This document shows positions 61,816 to 64,000 of a stretch of DNA of 64,000 bases, piece after piece; within the stretch, counting starts at the first letter, position 1, and each line of letters begins with the position of its first letter. Origin of the DNA: Micromonospora antibiotica (GTDB taxonomy: Bacteria; Actinomycetota; Actinomycetes; Mycobacteriales; Micromonosporaceae). Location: the NCBI RefSeq assembly GCF_017599305.1, contig NZ_JAGFWR010000013.1:107153-171152 (forward strand), in the 5' to 3' direction. The translations under genes were made by a program, and so were the position numbers. Below the pieces are notes generated by a model. That model had not been told where the DNA came from, did no database searches, and saw nothing but the letters and a program-made list of their open reading frames with translations.

Positions 61816-62283
61816 ATGCCGATCGAGGTTGGTGCCGAGGCGCCCGACTTCCTGTTGAAGGACCAGAACAACCAGGAGGTACGGCTCTCGGACTACCGGG
61901 GCAACCGTACCGTGCTGCTGGTCTTCTACCCGCTCGCCTTCACCGGCATCTGCCAGGGTGAGCTGTGCGAGGTGCGGGACAACCTCAACGACTACGTCAA
62001 CGACGACGTGCAGGTGCTCACCGTCAGCGTCGACTCGATCTACGCCCACAAGATCTGGGCCGAGAAGGAGGGCTACCAGTTCCCGCTGCTGGCCGACTTC
62101 TGGCCGCACGGGGCGGTCGCCCAGGCGTACGGCGTCTTCAACGAGCTCGCCGGCATCGCCAACCGGGGCACCTTCGTCATCGACAAGGCGGGCATCGTCC
62201 GGTTCGCCGAGATGAACATGCCGGGTGAGGCGCGTGACCAGCAGAGCTGGCGCAAGGCCCTCGCCGACGCGGTCGCCGCCTGA
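61816..62283 (+). CDS. ahpE: AhpE-type peroxiredoxin
   Basis: This 155-residue peroxiredoxin matches mycobacterial AhpE. The peroxidatic Cys46 lies in PLAFTGICQGEL, and NRGTFVIDKAGIVRFA follows. AhpE reduces fatty-acid hydroperoxides and peroxynitrite and is normally 1-Cys. Here a second cysteine (Cys51) follows five residues later in CQGELCEVRD, where the M. tuberculosis protein, as I remember it, has Asp. AAGGAG six bases before the ATG fixes the start over an upstream in-frame ATG. Confidence 0.93.
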   Translation: MPIEVGAEAPDFLLKDQNNQEVRLSDYRGNRTVLLVFYPLAFTGICQGELCEVRDNLNDYVNDDVQVLTVSVDSIYAHKIWAEKEGYQFPLLADFWPHGAVAQAYGVFNELAGIANRGTFVIDKAGIVRFAEMNMPGEARDQQSWRKALADAVAA

Positions 62284-62421
62284 CGTTCCGCGGCGACCGC
62301 GCGTGCCGCCGTACCGGGTCCGCCGGTGCGGCGGTGCACCGCTCGATCGGCACACCGTTGCGACGGGCCGGCGGCCGGCAGGTAAGCTTGCCAGCCACCG
62401 GCCCGCCCGCACGGGCGTTCC

Positions 62422-62493
62422 GGGCGCGTAGCTCAGTGGGAGAGCACTCGCCTTACAAGCGAGGGGTCGCAGGTTCGAAACCTGCCGCGCCCA
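62422..62493 (+). tRNA. tRNA-Val (UAC anticodon)
   Basis: A full cloverleaf is visible: acceptor GGGCGCG pairs with CGCGCCC, the D arm is GCTCAGTGGGAGAGC, the anticodon stem CTCGC/GCGAG encloses CTTACAA with anticodon TAC, and the T arm GCAGG-TTCGAAA-CCTGC is intact. CCA is not encoded. The discriminator base is A. Confidence 0.96.
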
Positions 62494-62574
62494 CCCCGCA
62501 CCACAGGCACCGTGGCGATCCCGTAGGGCGGGGATCCGGCGGCTGACCGCAGCGACGGTCCCGACCGGCCTCCC

Positions 62575-62964
62575 GTGGAGACGTACACCGGGCATACTCG
62601 CCTGGTGGATCAGGGACGCCGGATCGCCGAGCGCAGGTACGACGCGTTCAACCGCCGGGACGTGGCGGCCACCGAGACCATCTTCGCCAGCACCTTCTAC
62701 AGCCATCCGTTGCGGGGCACCGGCCGGAGACGCGTGCAGCAGGCCTGGCAGCAGATGTGGGCGCAGCATCCCGACCTGAGGGTGACCCTGAAGGATCTGG
62801 TCGCGGACGGAGAGCGCGTGGCGACCCGGACCGAGATGGTCGGCCTCGCCGACGGCTCGACGGCGACGATGCTGGAGATGTTCACCTTCCGCGACGACCG
62901 GATCGTGGAGCTGTGGGGCCTGTCGGCCAAGCCGCAGGCTGCCCCCGCCCGGCCCGAGGCGTGA
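62575..62964 (+). CDS. SnoaL-like/NTF2-fold protein
   Basis: This 129-residue protein has the NTF2-like pattern of SnoaL ester cyclases: an opening helix (RRIAERRYDAFNRRDVAATETIFASTFYSHP), then WQQMWAQHPDLRVTLKDLVADGERVATRTEMVG and FTFRDDRIVELWG. Such proteins bind or isomerise small hydrophobic ligands; catalytic identity cannot be inferred. GTG at 62605 is an alternative start, close behind a CATACT -10-like box, which would make the transcript leaderless. Confidence 0.75.
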   Translation: METYTGHTRLVDQGRRIAERRYDAFNRRDVAATETIFASTFYSHPLRGTGRRRVQQAWQQMWAQHPDLRVTLKDLVADGERVATRTEMVGLADGSTATMLEMFTFRDDRIVELWGLSAKPQAAPARPEA

Positions 62965-63022
62965 GGCGCTGCCGTCGCGGTGGGCCGGGCGACGCCCCCG
63001 GGCCCGAGGCGGGCAGACACCG

Positions 63023-63811
63023 GTGAGCTACGCGGACGTCAACGGGTTGCGGCTCTGGTACGAGGAACACGGTGACGGACCGCCGCTGGTGCTGTTGCAC
63101 GGTGGTTACGGCTCGACGGAGACGTTCGCCCCGATCCTGCCGGCGTTGGCCCAGCGTCGCCGGGTGATCGCGGTGGATCTCCAGGGCCACGGCCGGACCG
63201 CCGACGTGGACCGACCCCTGCGGTACGAGTCGATGGCCGACGACGTCGCCGCGCTGCTACGCCACCTCGACCTGCCCGGGGCGGAGGTGCTCGGCTACTC
63301 CCTCGGCGGCGGGGTGGCGCTGCGGACCGCCATCCAGCACCCGGAACTGGTACGCCGGCTGGTGCTCGTCTCCACCCCGTGCCGGCGGCGGGGCTGGTAT
63401 CCCGAGGTGCTGACCATGATGGCCGGCCAGGACGAACGGGCGGGCGAGCAGATGCGTGGAACGCCCCCGCACCAGCTCTACCAACGGATCGCCCCCCGGC
63501 CCCAGGACTGGCCGCAGCTGTGGGCCAAGTCCGGTGCCCTGCTGCGCCACGAGTACGACTGGTCGCCGGAGGTGGCCGCGCTCGCCGTACCGACCCTGCT
63601 GGTCTTCGCCGACGCCGACTCGATCCCGGTCACCCACATGGCCGAGTTCTACCGGCTGCTCGGCGGCGGCCACCGGCACCCGGGCGCAGACGGCACCGGC
63701 CGCCCCACCTCCCGCCTGGCGATACTCCCCGGCCTCACCCATCACGACATCCTCACCACCCCCCTCCTGCCCCAGCTGGTCGTCCCCTTCCTCACCCACC
63801 AGCTCCGCTGA
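63023..63811 (+). CDS. Alpha/beta hydrolase
   Basis: This 262-residue hydrolase has LLHGGYGSTETF (oxyanion loop), VIAVDLQGHGRT, the nucleophile elbow LGYSLGGG (Ser in GYSLGG), an acidic residue in FADADSIP and a final His in LPGLTHHDIL. It resembles small cytosolic esterases and haloperoxidase-like hydrolases. It follows the SnoaL-like gene by 58 bases on the same strand and may share its transcript. Substrate unknown. Confidence 0.88.
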   Translation: MSYADVNGLRLWYEEHGDGPPLVLLHGGYGSTETFAPILPALAQRRRVIAVDLQGHGRTADVDRPLRYESMADDVAALLRHLDLPGAEVLGYSLGGGVALRTAIQHPELVRRLVLVSTPCRRRGWYPEVLTMMAGQDERAGEQMRGTPPHQLYQRIAPRPQDWPQLWAKSGALLRHEYDWSPEVAALAVPTLLVFADADSIPVTHMAEFYRLLGGGHRHPGADGTGRPTSRLAILPGLTHHDILTTPLLPQLVVPFLTHQLR

Positions 63812-63846
63812 CCCCGACCCGCCGAGGTCACCCCACCACCGGTGCG

Positions 63847-63867
63847 GTGATCAAGAGGTATTCGTCA
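63847..63867. repeat. Diverged copy of palindrome family A arm
   Basis: GTGATCAAGAGGTATTCGTCA matches 16 of 19 positions of the arm core at 2458. It lies just before the probable IS element, between it and the hydrolase gene. Confidence 0.6.
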
Positions 63868-63929
63868 GAAAAGCGGTGGCGGTTTCTAGGCTTCAGTGCA
63901 ACTGATCTTGGGTTGGGTTGGAGGTCCTG

Positions 63930-64000
63930 GTGGCGAAGCCGGGTGTGTTGACGTTCGGGCATCGGCAGGTGTTGGAGCATCTGTGGGCTTCGGGTCGGAC
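63930..64000 (+). mobile_element. Start of a probable transposase gene (insertion sequence), cut by window end
   Basis: GGAGGT five bases before GTG opens the frame VAKPGVLTFGHRQVLEHLWASGRT, which runs off the window. The basic start and helix resemble the N-terminal DNA-binding region of IS transposases such as IS30-type. The preceding sequence from about 63868 is less GC-rich than its surroundings, as expected at an IS end. Terminal repeats cannot be checked. Confidence 0.4.

Overview
This is a 64 kb chromosomal window from a very GC-rich actinomycete, most likely Micromonospora or a close relative in the Micromonosporaceae. The evidence is extreme third-position GC, many GTG and TTG starts, secreted plant-polysaccharide enzymes with family 2 cellulose-binding modules, a homodimeric aceE, the fabD-fabH-acpP-fabF order behind a FasR-type regulator, actinobacterial families (DUF3145, DUF3052, HelR) and short dispersed palindromes. 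No CRISPR array, prophage or rRNA was seen. One tRNA (Val, UAC) is present, and a probable insertion sequence begins at the right edge.

Layout. 0-9 kb: 3' part of a MalT/LAL-type LuxR regulator, a peroxiredoxin plus DsbA-like operon, a large GT-C-like membrane protein, and a xyloglucanase (GH74-CBM2) behind a CebR-like box. 9-22 kb: small envelope proteins, a STAS anti-anti-sigma factor, a cell-wall peptidase under a c-di-AMP riboswitch, a CDF metal exporter, the HelR helicase, an alpha/beta hydrolase diverging from a beta-carbonic anhydrase, DUF3145 and a lipoprotein GH3 hexosaminidase. 22-35 kb: a ROK-regulated catabolic island with a secreted PIG-L deacetylase diverging from a ROK regulator, an FbpA/FbpB/FbpC-type ABC importer, a creatininase-family amidohydrolase, a metal-dependent amidohydrolase, an argininosuccinate-lyase-like enzyme and a ROK kinase. 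35-41 kb: fatty-acid synthase II genes and FasR. 41-52 kb: a CBM2 surface protein, a NarL-type two-component system, a CopC protein, gltX, and a sugar transporter/GH1 beta-glucosidase operon. 52-64 kb: aceE, a YjbQ-family protein, PhoD with a PHO-box-like site, MarR plus a fused E1 alpha/beta 2-oxoacid dehydrogenase, DUF3052, AhpE, tRNA-Val, small enzymes and the IS start.

How the genes work together. Three themes recur. First, polysaccharide and amino-sugar use: GH74, GH1 with its transporter, GH3, the CBM2 protein and the PIG-L/ROK island. Second, central lipid and acyl-CoA supply: FAS II, aceE and the fused E1 enzyme. Third, redox and stress defence: two peroxiredoxins, HelR and the c-di-AMP-controlled wall hydrolase. 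FasR-fabD, aceE and DUF3052-ahpE occur in one compact block in Mycobacterium tuberculosis, so this window looks like that block expanded by insertions. The best candidate for an undescribed system is the 22.2-35.1 kb island, whose substrate I cannot name. A second theme is widespread low-complexity and tandem-repeat expansion, both between genes and inside enzymes.
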